Assembly (NCBI GenBank): GCA_964651495.1
Contig: CAZYWP010000004.1
Coordinates: forward strand, 1-64,000
Reading direction: 5' to 3'
DNA from: CAZNVB01 sp964651495
GTDB taxonomy: Bacteria; Acidobacteriota; Aminicenantia; Aminicenantales; UBA8522
DNA: 64,000 bases
The notes below the pieces were generated by a model. It was given only the letters and a program-made list of their open reading frames with translations, did no database searches and was not told the origin of the DNA. Made by a program: the position numbers and the translations under genes. Below, in pieces: positions 41,875 to 52,181 of the stretch (the stretch's first letter is position 1; every line of letters starts with the position of its first letter).

Positions 41875-42402
41875 ATGAATGCGCCCCTGGCCCTGACCTT
41901 TCTTCGCATTCTTTCTATTCCCATCCTGGTCATTGTCCTGATGGTCGATTTCAAAGACCAGGAGATCACCGCGTTTGCCATATTTCTCCTGGCTACGCTT
42001 ACCGACATGCTGGACGGGCTCTGGGCCCGGAAAAAAAAACAGGTCACCGTCCTAGGCCAGCTTCTCGACCCGACCGCCGACAAACTCCTCGTCGCCTCGG
42101 TCCTCGTCTGCCTGGTCGGCAGAGGAGCCGTGCCGGCCTGGATGGCGGTGATCATCATCGGCCGGGAGATCGCCGTCACCGGGTTTCGGGCCATGGCCTC
42201 CTCCAAGGGCATCAACATCCCGGCTTCTCCGTTCGGGAAAATCAAGATGATCCTGGAGACGGTGACCATCTGTTTTCTGCTTCTGGGCGAAAAAAACCTG
42301 GGCTCTCTCTATTCTCTTTCTCGTTTAGGACTCTGGCTCGCCATCGTCGCGGCTTTGATCTCGGCGGCGCAGTACTATGTGAAATTCGGCCGGACTGTTT
42401 TA

Positions 42403-42417
<15 letters not shown>
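41875..42417 (+). CDS. pgsA: CDP-diacylglycerol-glycerol-3-phosphate 3-phosphatidyltransferase PgsA
   Basis: 180 residues with four to five transmembrane helices. The CDP-alcohol phosphatidyltransferase signature D-G-x2-A-R-x8-G-x3-D-x3-D is complete in TDMLDGLWARKKK and GQLLDPTADK (about 43-70). It makes phosphatidylglycerophosphate, the precursor of phosphatidylglycerol. The ATG lacks a ribosome site and lies next to a strong promoter. The 3' end overlaps the convergent fabD gene by 15 bases. Confidence 0.94.
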
Positions 42418-43335
<918 letters not shown>

Positions 43336-43345
43336 CGTTTTCCCT

Positions 43346-44035
43346 TTATTTAATCTGTTCGAGGCAGTCCGTTTTGACCCTGATGTCCGCCCGGCCGCGC
43401 AGGCTCCGGAGCCAGGACGCCACCTGCTGCTCCGTCTTTTTTTTCTTGACCTGGGCCTCGATATCATCCAGAACCTGGGTCATCGGCCTCGGCTTTCTTC
43501 CCAGGGCTGTTTCTGTCCGAACATAGACCTCGCCGTAATACTTCTCGATTTCCTGCAGATTGACGTCCACATTCTGACTGAAGCGGAGGCGGATGATCTT
43601 TTCATAGCGCAGTTTGTCCTGGAGATAGGTTTCCAGGTCCGCTTCCTCGAGGCCGAAGGCCCCCAACTTCCGCCGCCATTCCTCCGGGTCAAACCCCTTC
43701 TTCAGATCAGCCAGAAGAGCGGCAACCTCCTCGCCCGTGACCGGGATATTTTCCCGGACCATCCCGATGAGGACTTTCTGGTCGATCACCCCCTCCAGAA
43801 TTTGCCGGACAGGGCTCGGCGATTCATCGCCCGCCGCCTCGGGTCGGATGGAAAATGCCAGAAGAATCCGGATATCCGTCAGGGTGATGATCTGAGCATC
43901 GACCTCGGCGACGATGCAATCGACGACCTGGGGATAGCCCGGGCAGGTCAGGAGGAGAAGGAGCGCGGCCGCCCGGGCCGGCAGCGGCACCAGGCTAAAC
44001 AGTTTAGAAAATATGGCCGATAGTAATGAAAACAA
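43346..44035 (-). CDS. SurA-N-like periplasmic chaperone without PPIase domain
   Basis: 229 residues. A signal-type hydrophobic segment (about 20-33, ALLLLLTCPG) precedes VVDCIVAEVDAQIITLTDIRILLAF, the usual SurA/PpiD opening (V-x-x-V-N-x-x-x-I-T-x-x-D-I). Helices resembling the SurA N-terminal core follow (LEGVIDQKVLIGMVREN, then the DLETYLQDKLRYEKIIRLRF block), and the end (KKKKTEQQVASWLRSLRGRADIRV) is the short C-terminal helix-strand. No parvulin domain is present. Its gene overlaps the Omp85 gene by 32 bases, so it probably escorts outer-membrane proteins to that machine. Confidence 0.78.
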   Translation of the reverse strand: MFSLLSAIFSKLFSLVPLPARAAALLLLLTCPGYPQVVDCIVAEVDAQIITLTDIRILLAFSIRPEAAGDESPSPVRQILEGVIDQKVLIGMVRENIPVTGEEVAALLADLKKGFDPEEWRRKLGAFGLEEADLETYLQDKLRYEKIIRLRFSQNVDVNLQEIEKYYGEVYVRTETALGRKPRPMTQVLDDIEAQVKKKKTEQQVASWLRSLRGRADIRVKTDCLEQIK

Positions 44036-46802
44036 TCGGTTTCCCCTTTCTCTCGGGATTCGTCAGGTTCCAGCCGAGCTCGAGCCTGACCGGCCCGAGA
44101 GGAGTTCGATAACGGACGCCGAAACCCAGCGCGTGTTCCAGGTCCAGCAGGCTAAAATCGCTCCTGTTGAAGAAAATATTGCCGGCATCATAGAAGACCA
44201 CAGCCGACAAGGCCGGCAGGGCGGAAACAACGGGAAATGCCGTTTCGAAATTGAACAGCAGGAGGGCCTTTCCTCCGATCGGATTCCCGGAAACCGGATC
44301 CCGCGGGCCCAGCCCGTCGAAGTCGTGGCCGCGGAAGGAGTTGCTCCCTCCGGCAAAAAAGCGCTCGTGGATCGGCATTCGCCCCATGCCGAGACCGAAC
44401 CGGAAGGTGGAGCTGAGGTTGACTTTCGGAGCGAGAATAAAGAAGCGCTGGATTTTGAACACACCTTTCAGGAAATCGGATTCCGTTTGGAAGAGAGGAA
44501 ATGCCCACTCCACGGCCAGACTGGCAAAATATCCCGTTTCCGGGTTGAAGGCGTCGTTTCTCTTTTCCCGGATGAAGCTTGAGGAAAAAGACGTTGCCGA
44601 ATAGGGATAGAACTGGCGGTCGATCTCGGACGGAGTCACCTCGAGATAAGTCAGCGTCGTCCGGGAGTATCTCAACGTCATCAGCATGGTCAGACGGCCA
44701 AAGATAGACCTGATCCCGGTCAGGCTGAGGCCCTCTCTTTCAAACCCGAAGCTCTCGCGGTCCTCTTCCTCGATCCAGGCATTGAGATAGGTTTGGAGAG
44801 GAAAATCGAACAGGAAGTAAGGCTGCTCCCAGCTGATAACAGCCCTCTTCTCAGCCAGGCTGAACTGGCTGACAAAACTCAGGCTGGCGGCCCGGCCGAA
44901 CATATTGCTGCGCATAAACTCCGCCGTGCCCCGCAGCCGAAGATCGATATCAAAAAGCGCCGAAGTCCAGGGCTCGTTCTTGGTTTCGAATCCGACGCCC
45001 AGGCTGGCATAGTTCCTCTCCCCTTCCCGGACCGAGATGATCAAGTTTTCCGCCCCTCGGGAGACGGGGACCTCTTCCACCTTCACTTCCGAGAAAACGC
45101 CCAGTTTTTCCAGGTTTCGCTTCGAGGCCTGGATCCTATCGGCCAGAGCGGCGTCGCCCTCCCCGATCCTCAGCTCCCTCATGATGGCGCCCCGGCGGGT
45201 GACCAGGTTCCCTGTGACAATCAGGTTCTGGATTTTCACCGCATCGCCTTCCGCGATCAGGAACCTGACCTGGAAGAGGTCATCTCCCTGAGCTTCGGCT
45301 CTTGTTTCGATACGCGTTCCCCTCACCCCCTGGTCGAGATAAAATGTTTCCAATTTCCCGACTTCTCTCTGAATCTCAGGCGGAAAATAGGGGCCTCCTT
45401 CGAGGAGGCTGAGACGGGAGCGGAGAGCCTCTGGAGTCAACAGGGACGCACCCTCGATCGAGATATTTTTGATCCGCTCCTGTTTTCCCTCCTCGACATC
45501 GTAAACGGCGGTGGCTTTACCGTTGTCGGGGATAAAATTCAAGGCGACCCGGATATCGGGGAAGCCCTCGACCTGATAAATGGCCTTGATCTCGCGGGGC
45601 AGCTCAAAAACCCTTTTCCCGTCGATCGTCCCCAAAAAAAGGATTCTCTCCGGCAGAGCCAGCTTCCGCTTCAGCCCGGACTCGCTGAAATGGCTCAACC
45701 CGTCAAAACGAACGGCACGGATCTTGAACTTCTGGCCAGTGCTGACCGCATGAATAATCCGGATCACCGAGTTCACTCTCTCGATGGATGACTTGATGGA
45801 AGCAAATATAAAGCCCTTTTCCCGAAGATAGGACAGGATCCGCACCTCGCCTTCATTGACCCCCCATTCCTCGAAGATCCGTTCTTCCCAGATCGGCTCG
45901 ACCAGCTGGCGTGGCACGTCCGCGCCTTGGATAACGATTTCGATCCGCTCGCCCGGATTGATGCGCAGGGTCAGGGCAACGGTCCCCAGCCGGTCATCCA
46001 ATCGTTCGTCCGCCAGTTCGACCTCGGCACGCCGATAACCCAGCCGTGAATAGAGCCGCCTCAACCGTTCCGTGTCCGCTTCGAGCTCGATTGGGATATA
46101 GGCGTCTCCCTCCCGGACCTTCATTTCTTTTCTCAGGTCACTCGGGCTGACAACTCCCCCGCCGACAATTGCGATGGTCCCGACGCGCGCGCGCACCCCG
46201 GCCTGAACGATAAAAATGATATCCACTTCCGGAGCCTGCGGGTCTCGGTTCAGGATCGTTTCGATACGGGGATAGAAGTAGCCTGCTGCGTTCAAGAAGC
46301 GGACCAGTTCCTCCCGCGCCCGCTCCAGCCGCTCGTCTGAATAGTAACTGTCTTCACGGAGGGAGTAGAGAGCATCGCGCAAGCGGCGGCTCGACGTTCC
46401 TGCCTGGCCGCGGAAACGGATTTCCCGGATCAGCAGCTTGTGGGTGAGGAGAAAACGCAGGGCGATTCTGTCTTCCCCGCTTCGTTCCACCCGGACGTCA
46501 GAGAAAAGGCCGGTTTGATAAATTTGTTTGATACAGTCGGAGACATTCTTCAGAGAGAATGGATCACCGGGTTGGATGAATATCAGGTTTGCTATGTTTT
46601 CTCCGCCGGGACGGCCGTCCACCCAGACCGTGACTTCAGAGACCGGCGGGGCGGGGCCATCACCCGCCAGAAGGCGCGAACTGCAGCAGATCAGGACAAG
46701 CGCACCCAGGCAGACTACGAGAGGTCTGATCCCGGCCCTTCGGCCGGGGCTTTTAAAACCGGCGGCGGATCTTAACATCGAAACTGACCCGTCCGAACTC
46801 AT
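44004..46802 (-). CDS. Omp85/BamA-TamA family outer-membrane assembly protein with about seven POTRA repeats
   Basis: 932 residues with an N-terminal signal peptide (about 25-47). By eye, seven POTRA-like repeats fill about 50-600, each starting with a strand such as IREIRFRGQ, VGTIAIVGG, IRAVRFDGL, IKNISIEGA or IQNLIVTGN, followed by two helices. The 16-strand barrel follows (about 600-932), with FRGHDFDGLGPRD as the L6 lid motif and a terminal Phe (FITIGHIF). Escherichia coli BamA has five POTRAs and TamA three. It is flanked by TamB (50-base overlap) and the SurA-like gene. The start at 46802 has GGTGGG upstream; an ATG at 46778 is an alternative. It could be the only BamA or a TamA-type paralogue. 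Confidence 0.9.
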   Translation of the reverse strand: MSSDGSVSMLRSAAGFKSPGRRAGIRPLVVCLGALVLICCSSRLLAGDGPAPPVSEVTVWVDGRPGGENIANLIFIQPGDPFSLKNVSDCIKQIYQTGLFSDVRVERSGEDRIALRFLLTHKLLIREIRFRGQAGTSSRRLRDALYSLREDSYYSDERLERAREELVRFLNAAGYFYPRIETILNRDPQAPEVDIIFIVQAGVRARVGTIAIVGGGVVSPSDLRKEMKVREGDAYIPIELEADTERLRRLYSRLGYRRAEVELADERLDDRLGTVALTLRINPGERIEIVIQGADVPRQLVEPIWEERIFEEWGVNEGEVRILSYLREKGFIFASIKSSIERVNSVIRIIHAVSTGQKFKIRAVRFDGLSHFSESGLKRKLALPERILFLGTIDGKRVFELPREIKAIYQVEGFPDIRVALNFIPDNGKATAVYDVEEGKQERIKNISIEGASLLTPEALRSRLSLLEGGPYFPPEIQREVGKLETFYLDQGVRGTRIETRAEAQGDDLFQVRFLIAEGDAVKIQNLIVTGNLVTRRGAIMRELRIGEGDAALADRIQASKRNLEKLGVFSEVKVEEVPVSRGAENLIISVREGERNYASLGVGFETKNEPWTSALFDIDLRLRGTAEFMRSNMFGRAASLSFVSQFSLAEKRAVISWEQPYFLFDFPLQTYLNAWIEEEDRESFGFEREGLSLTGIRSIFGRLTMLMTLRYSRTTLTYLEVTPSEIDRQFYPYSATSFSSSFIREKRNDAFNPETGYFASLAVEWAFPLFQTESDFLKGVFKIQRFFILAPKVNLSSTFRFGLGMGRMPIHERFFAGGSNSFRGHDFDGLGPRDPVSGNPIGGKALLLFNFETAFPVVSALPALSAVVFYDAGNIFFNRSDFSLLDLEHALGFGVRYRTPLGPVRLELGWNLTNPERKGKPIVFITIGHIF

Positions 46803-49800
46803 TTCGCGTGCCCACCAGGGAGAATTCGTTGCTGATGTCCCATTCCAGCCGGATAATCTCCTCCGTCTGTCTCGTCAGGTTGGTGGAATAATTGATGTAA
46901 AAGTCCCGGGAAATTTTCTTTCCCACTGTCAGTCGGGCCGTCATTTCCGCTGAAGAGCCCATGAGAAAGGGATCAATCCGGAAGCGGTCCAGGCTGAAGA
47001 TCTGTTCCGCTCTCCGGGCTGCCTCCTCAGTCAGCTGGAAGGATAAAAGCGAGGCGGTGCTGAGCTGGGTGCTGGTCTCGGCCGAATACGACCTCTTAAA
47101 GGCCTCTCCCAAAGCAAGGAGGGCAAGAACATCCTCCGGGGGGAGCGGCGGGGACGAGCTGAATTCGGGTTTCAGTTGATCGAGCAGCCCGGTGAGAGTG
47201 AAGGTGACCCGGTAATCCTTGACATAGGTCTCGCCCCGGAAATCGAGGTAAGGTTCAATGGACGCCGGGTTGAAGAAACTGACCCGGCCCCGAAGGATCT
47301 GAAATTTCCGGTCCTGGAAGAAAACTTCACCGGAGAGGGTCTCGATATTTCCCAGGACGATCGGCGCCTGGACGCTGCCGGAGACGGTCAAGTCGAACCG
47401 GCCTCGCACCCGCCCCAGAGAATTCTCCATCCAGGCATTGTCCTCGCCTCGCAAACGAAGGTTAAGCGTGAGGTCATCAAAAAAGCCGGGCGGGCGCTGG
47501 ACAGTGGGATCTGGGGTCGAGGAGAAGGCCAGCTTTTCATAGATTTCCCTCCTCCAGGAAAGCCTTTGGACGATGAAATCGCCGTCCAGGACGAAGCGGC
47601 TTTCGTCTTTGAGCAGCCTCAGGGAAACATCTGTCAGGGCCCGCGTCCGGTCGAGCGGAGAGAGGAGCAATCGTTCGCCTTCGGCTGTAACATCGATCCT
47701 TTCCACCCCGCCCCTCCCCAGCCGGATTTCACCCCCGCCCTGAATGTCTCCGCCGCCGAGCTTGCCCTTGATAGACCGGATCGAAGCCTGTCCGTTCTTC
47801 ACCAGAATCAGGCCGGAGTAATCGGTCAGAGCATGGGCGAACTGGGGAAAGGGCAGGAGCGCACCCTGAAAATCCACTCCACCGCTGACGTCAAGACGGG
47901 GCAGGGTCCCGCGGACCTCGCCGATGTAATTCAGCTTGCCCTCCGCTCCCTTCCAGGGCAGGAGAAGGTCGAGGTTGCTGAAGCTTCCCTTGATACCGAT
48001 CTCCAGAGCGTCCTTGACCAGCGGAATTTTCGCCTCGACCGAGAAGGGGTTGTCCCCGGTGAGGAAATTCCCCTTGACGCGCAGTCCCAGTATATTCTTG
48101 GCCAGGTTGAGTCCGACCTCGCCCTCTGCCTCGGTCGGCTGGAGAAGGGCCAAACGCAAGTTCTTGGTCCCAAATCTGCCAGCAGCCGACTCCCCTTCCC
48201 TGGCTTCATTCCCTCTGAGCCGCAAAAAGAGCCTTCCGGATAGGCTGGGGCTGAAAGATGAAAGGTCGATATTTTCGGCCTCCAGGTCGAGCTCGAGGGC
48301 CTGGGTTTTCAATTCCAGGCGCCAGGAGCTGGAGATCTTGCCTCCGTAAAGTTCGCAGGTCAGCTGGGGAAAGACTAAATAATTGCCGTCCCAAGTGAGC
48401 CGGCCGGCGACATTGTGCAGCTCCTGGCGACTGAACTCGAGCCGGGGACTGGAAAAATCCCCATCGACCCTGATCGCCTTATCCCGCTGGCTGACTTTGA
48501 ACTCTCCGGCCGCCCGGCCCTCGAGGGGAAGCCGGAGGTTCAGGCCGGGAAGAATTCTTGCGACCTCCCCTTCGGCAAGACGAATGGCGACATCCAGGCC
48601 TTCGGCTCCCGAGAGCAGGTCGATATGGCCCCGAAAGGCGGGGTCATCGATGTCGAACCGGCCGGTGACAGTCTCCTTGATGACCTCGACCGAGCCGGTC
48701 GCCGCGGCCACATCATACCGGTCGAATCCGGCGGGCGAGAGGTCAAAATTCATCCGCACCTCGGGCGAGGAGAGCGGGCCACTGATTCGAACCACTGCCC
48801 GGCCCCGGCCCCGGATTTCGGGAAAGGTCAGAGGATTGGGGAGAACAAGGGACGTGAAATCCCGGCCGCCCTTGATGTCGCCGACATCCCCCTGGATGGT
48901 CACATCAACGCTGCTTCCGACGACCACTTTGCCGCTGACTTCCATCCGGCCGAAGCTCGTTTCGAGCTGCGGGGAGGAGAATCCGATATCCGCTTTGCGG
49001 TCCCAGGTGAACTGAACGGGACCGCGGAAAGGATACCTGCCCGGAGCTGGCTCCAGGCTCTGGTCGCGAAACTCGATATCGGCCTGGAACCGCCTGTCAT
49101 CCAGGTCAAAACTTCCCCAGGCGGGCGACTGGACCGGCCAGGGCAGGGAAACGTAAGCAAGGATCGGGTCGAGATGGAAACCCTGCACTTCGCCCCGGAC
49201 TCTCCCGGATTCGACCCGGATCAGGACCCGCTCCGTCCCTGTCTTTTTGAGGATGTCCAGGTCGATGGCGAGCCCCGCCTTCGGCGCCAGCTCTAATCGT
49301 CCTCTGATTTTTCCCAGAGGGATTTGATTCAGTTCGAGGCCGTCAGCGGACAGGCTCGAAGAGATTCGGATCCCGGTCTTGGTGCGGATGAGATCGCCGT
49401 CTCCCTGGATCCGGCCTTTCCATTCCAAAGGCAGGGCGATTATCCGGCTCAGGGTTTCCATCTCCGCGCTGACGGAAGTCCTGAGCTGACCTTCCGGCTC
49501 CGGCAGCCCGGACAGGCTGCCCCTGGCCTTGATCAATATGTGAGGGCCGTGAAAGACGAATTTCTTGATCTCCAGCTGGTTGCCGCGGCCGGCCGCCACG
49601 AGGTTGATCCTGCCGGTCAGGGGCTCCCGGCTCGAGCCAAGCCATAAAGTGGAATCCTCCGCCTCGGCCCGGAAAGTCAAGGAATCCCCCTTATATCTGA
49701 GAGTGGCCCGGACGCCCTTGACCTGAGCGCTGGCCGTCTTTCCCCAGTAATAAAGCTCCCCCCCGGTCACCACGGCCTTTTCCAGGACGAAGGGAATGGG

Positions 49801-50157
49801 CAGGGTCAGCTTCAGCCCCAGTTTCTTTCCGCTTCCCTCTCCGGTTTCCGAGATTCTCAAGACCGGCTTTTGGATCACGATCGACAGCGGCTTCTCATTT
49901 CTGAAGAGAGACGCAAACGGCAGACTAACCGAGACCCGCTGGGCCGAGAAGAAGGGAGCGAGCGAGACGGTCCGGACGTCATCCAGGACGACTGACGGGG
50001 GAAAGAGACGGAGATGGATGCGGTTGTAGGCTAGGACCGATTGGATTCTCTTGCTCACCTGGCCGACGATGAAGTTCCGGAGATAGAGGCTTCCTCCGAG
50101 CAGCAACGCCACCAGGACCGAGAAGGCGACAAGGGACTTGATTCGTCTTCGGGTCAT
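46753..50157 (-). CDS. tamB: TamB-like translocation and assembly module / AsmA-type lipid-bridge protein
   Basis: 1134 residues. A single N-terminal membrane anchor (about 8-27, LVAFSVLVALLLGGSLYL) is followed by a very long beta-rich region of AsmA/TamB repeats. The C-terminal DUF490 part (about 760-1134) contains VRGRFDLTVSGSVQAPIVLGNIETLSGEVFFQDRKFQILRG, the conserved TamB signature, and ends with a beta signal. TamB spans the periplasm and is proposed to carry phospholipids to the outer membrane or aid barrel assembly with TamA. The gene overlaps the Omp85 gene by 50 bases and lies 31 bases after the BCCP gene. Confidence 0.9.
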   Translation of the reverse strand: MTRRRIKSLVAFSVLVALLLGGSLYLRNFIVGQVSKRIQSVLAYNRIHLRLFPPSVVLDDVRTVSLAPFFSAQRVSVSLPFASLFRNEKPLSIVIQKPVLRISETGEGSGKKLGLKLTLPIPFVLEKAVVTGGELYYWGKTASAQVKGVRATLRYKGDSLTFRAEAEDSTLWLGSSREPLTGRINLVAAGRGNQLEIKKFVFHGPHILIKARGSLSGLPEPEGQLRTSVSAEMETLSRIIALPLEWKGRIQGDGDLIRTKTGIRISSSLSADGLELNQIPLGKIRGRLELAPKAGLAIDLDILKKTGTERVLIRVESGRVRGEVQGFHLDPILAYVSLPWPVQSPAWGSFDLDDRRFQADIEFRDQSLEPAPGRYPFRGPVQFTWDRKADIGFSSPQLETSFGRMEVSGKVVVGSSVDVTIQGDVGDIKGGRDFTSLVLPNPLTFPEIRGRGRAVVRISGPLSSPEVRMNFDLSPAGFDRYDVAAATGSVEVIKETVTGRFDIDDPAFRGHIDLLSGAEGLDVAIRLAEGEVARILPGLNLRLPLEGRAAGEFKVSQRDKAIRVDGDFSSPRLEFSRQELHNVAGRLTWDGNYLVFPQLTCELYGGKISSSWRLELKTQALELDLEAENIDLSSFSPSLSGRLFLRLRGNEAREGESAAGRFGTKNLRLALLQPTEAEGEVGLNLAKNILGLRVKGNFLTGDNPFSVEAKIPLVKDALEIGIKGSFSNLDLLLPWKGAEGKLNYIGEVRGTLPRLDVSGGVDFQGALLPFPQFAHALTDYSGLILVKNGQASIRSIKGKLGGGDIQGGGEIRLGRGGVERIDVTAEGERLLLSPLDRTRALTDVSLRLLKDESRFVLDGDFIVQRLSWRREIYEKLAFSSTPDPTVQRPPGFFDDLTLNLRLRGEDNAWMENSLGRVRGRFDLTVSGSVQAPIVLGNIETLSGEVFFQDRKFQILRGRVSFFNPASIEPYLDFRGETYVKDYRVTFTLTGLLDQLKPEFSSSPPLPPEDVLALLALGEAFKRSYSAETSTQLSTASLLSFQLTEEAARRAEQIFSLDRFRIDPFLMGSSAEMTARLTVGKKISRDFYINYSTNLTRQTEEIIRLEWDISNEFSLVGTRNEFGRVSFDVKIRRRF

Positions 50158-50188
50158 TCTTCAGCCAGGAATCAATATACCATGAAAC

Positions 50189-50680
50189 TCATTCAACGCT
50201 GAAGAGGATGGAGCCTGCCTCGACATAATCGCCGGCCGAGAAATGAATCCGGCTGATGCGGCCGGGCCGGGGCGACTTGATCTCGTTCTGCATCTTCATC
50301 GCTTCGAGGACCAGGACCGGCTGGCCTTCTTTAACTGAATCTCCCGCCGCCGCCAGAACCTGGACGATCCGGCCCGGCATCGTGATCTTGACATCCTTTT
50401 TCCTGGCCCGGCCTTTGTCCTCTCTCAGGATGCCGACCGCCGACCTTTTCTCCACCTGGAAGTTCCGGCCGTTTACGATCACCGAATGAGAGACGGTGTT
50501 GGAGTTGACGATGATATTGAACACCCTTCCGTCCACATTCAAGAGAAGCTCGTCCCGGCCGATGAACTCAACGGAGACAGCGTATGATTTGTCCCCGACC
50601 CGCGCCTGGAAAACGTTCTTCCCTTTCTCCTCGAACCCGACCTTGAATTCCCGCTGCCCCAGCCAGAATTGGAAATTCAT
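50189..50680 (-). CDS. Biotin carboxyl carrier protein of an acyl-CoA carboxylase
   Basis: 163 residues. The C-terminal biotinyl domain (about 88-163) carries the biotinylation site EAMKMQNE with K129 and the flanking glycine/proline turns. The N-terminal part is beta-rich (YAVSVEFIGRDELLLNVDGRVFNIIV), as in propionyl-CoA carboxylase and methylmalonyl decarboxylase carrier subunits, rather than the Ala/Pro-rich linker of AccB. The ATG lies one base beyond the end of the biotin carboxylase gene. It serves as the swinging arm between AccC-type and carboxyltransferase subunits. Confidence 0.92.
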   Translation of the reverse strand: MNFQFWLGQREFKVGFEEKGKNVFQARVGDKSYAVSVEFIGRDELLLNVDGRVFNIIVNSNTVSHSVIVNGRNFQVEKRSAVGILREDKGRARKKDVKITMPGRIVQVLAAAGDSVKEGQPVLVLEAMKMQNEIKSPRPGRISRIHFSAGDYVEAGSILFSVE

Positions 50681-50681
50681 C

Positions 50682-52181
50682 TCACAGCCTGCCGTTCAGG
50701 TGTTCCATTCTTCCCTGAATCTTCCACGGATTTCCCCCTGGTTTCTCCCCGGGCTTCTCCTGTCTCTTAGCGTCCAGACGGCTCTTGATCCCGGCGGCGA
50801 TCAAGGCGGCGATTTCCTCGGCCGGGTCCTCTCGGTCCCGCTCTTTCTCCAATTCGGAGATGAAATGAGTGGTGTACCGGCCGGCCAGGAAGCGGGGATG
50901 GACGAGCATCCTCTCAAAAAAGGGGATGGTCGTCTTGATTCCGTACACTTGGTATTCGGCAAGAGCCCTCAACATCCGCCGGATGGCCTCTTCCCGCGAC
51001 TTTCCCCAGGTGATGAGCTTGGAAAGGAGGGGATCATAATCGAGAGGAACGTCATAGCCCTGGTAAATCCCGCTGTCGTCCCTCACTCCCAGCCCGGCCG
51101 GGGTGTGAAGATAGACGATCTTCCCCGGCGACGGCATAAAGTCGTTCGCCGGGTCCTCGGCCATGATCCGGCATTCTATGGCGTGGCCCTGCGGCTTGAT
51201 CTCCGCCTGGCGGTACGTCAGGGGAAGGCCGGCGGCAATCTCCAGCTGGCACCTGACCAGGTCGATCCCCGTCACCATTTCGGTGATTGGATGCTCTACC
51301 TGAAGGCGGGCATTCATCTCCAGAAAATAAAAATTGCGCTCCCCGTCGACAATGAACTCGACCGTCCCGGCGTTTCGGTAGCCGATGCTAGCCGCGGCCT
51401 TGGTCGCCACCTCGCCCATCGCCCGGCGCGTTTCGTCATCCAGGAACGGCGAAGGCGTCTCTTCCAGGACCTTCTGGTAGCGGCGCTGCATGGAGCACTC
51501 CCTCTCCCCGAGAGAGACGACGCTCCCGAAATCATCGGCCAGGATCTGGATCTCGATGTGGTGCGGATCACTGATGTATTTTTCGATGTAGATGGCGGGG
51601 TCAGCAAAACTCGACAGGGCCTCCGAGCGCGCGAGCTGAAAGGCGGAAAGAAGGTCGTCTTCCGATTTGACCAGCCTCAGTCCTTTCCCTCCTCCGCCGG
51701 CCGCGGCTTTGAGGAGGAGCGGATACCCCACCTCCCGGGCCGTTCTTCGCAGCTCCTTTTCATCGCTGACGGGCTCCAGCGTCCCCGGAATGATAGGAAC
51801 CCCGGCTTCAACCATCCTTTTCCGGGCCGAAGTCTTCTCCCCCATCAGCCGCATGGGCTCGGAAGGGGGGCCGATGAAAACGATCCCCTCTTCCTCGCAT
51901 CTCTTGACGAACCGGGGATTCTCGGCCAGAAAACCATAGCCGGGATGAATGGCCTCGGCGCGGCACCTTTTGGCCGTCTCGATCAGCCTCTCGATGTGGA
52001 GATAGCTCTCCGCGGGCGCGGCCTCCCCGATCCAGTAGGCTTCTTCGGCCAATCTCACGTGGAGGGCTTGGCGGTCGGCATCGGAATAGACGGCCGCCGG
52101 GATAACCTTCATCTCCCGGCAGGCGCGGATGACCCGGACGGCGATCTCGCCCCGGTTGGCGATTAATATCTTCTTGAACAT
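50682..52181 (-). CDS. Biotin carboxylase subunit of acyl-CoA carboxylase (AccC-like)
   Basis: 499 residues. The N-terminus FKKILIANRGEIAVRVIRACREM is typical. The ATP-grasp glycine-rich loop is AAAGGGGKGLRLV (about 160-172), followed by the biotin-carboxylase active-site run NARLQVEHPITEMVTGIDLV and the GHAIECRI motif. It uses ATP and bicarbonate to carboxylate biotin on the carrier. The C-terminal roughly 45 residues are charged and extend beyond the standard 450-residue AccC. It lies directly between the carboxyltransferase and carrier genes. Confidence 0.94.
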   Translation of the reverse strand: MFKKILIANRGEIAVRVIRACREMKVIPAAVYSDADRQALHVRLAEEAYWIGEAAPAESYLHIERLIETAKRCRAEAIHPGYGFLAENPRFVKRCEEEGIVFIGPPSEPMRLMGEKTSARKRMVEAGVPIIPGTLEPVSDEKELRRTAREVGYPLLLKAAAGGGGKGLRLVKSEDDLLSAFQLARSEALSSFADPAIYIEKYISDPHHIEIQILADDFGSVVSLGERECSMQRRYQKVLEETPSPFLDDETRRAMGEVATKAAASIGYRNAGTVEFIVDGERNFYFLEMNARLQVEHPITEMVTGIDLVRCQLEIAAGLPLTYRQAEIKPQGHAIECRIMAEDPANDFMPSPGKIVYLHTPAGLGVRDDSGIYQGYDVPLDYDPLLSKLITWGKSREEAIRRMLRALAEYQVYGIKTTIPFFERMLVHPRFLAGRYTTHFISELEKERDREDPAEEIAALIAAGIKSRLDAKRQEKPGEKPGGNPWKIQGRMEHLNGRL

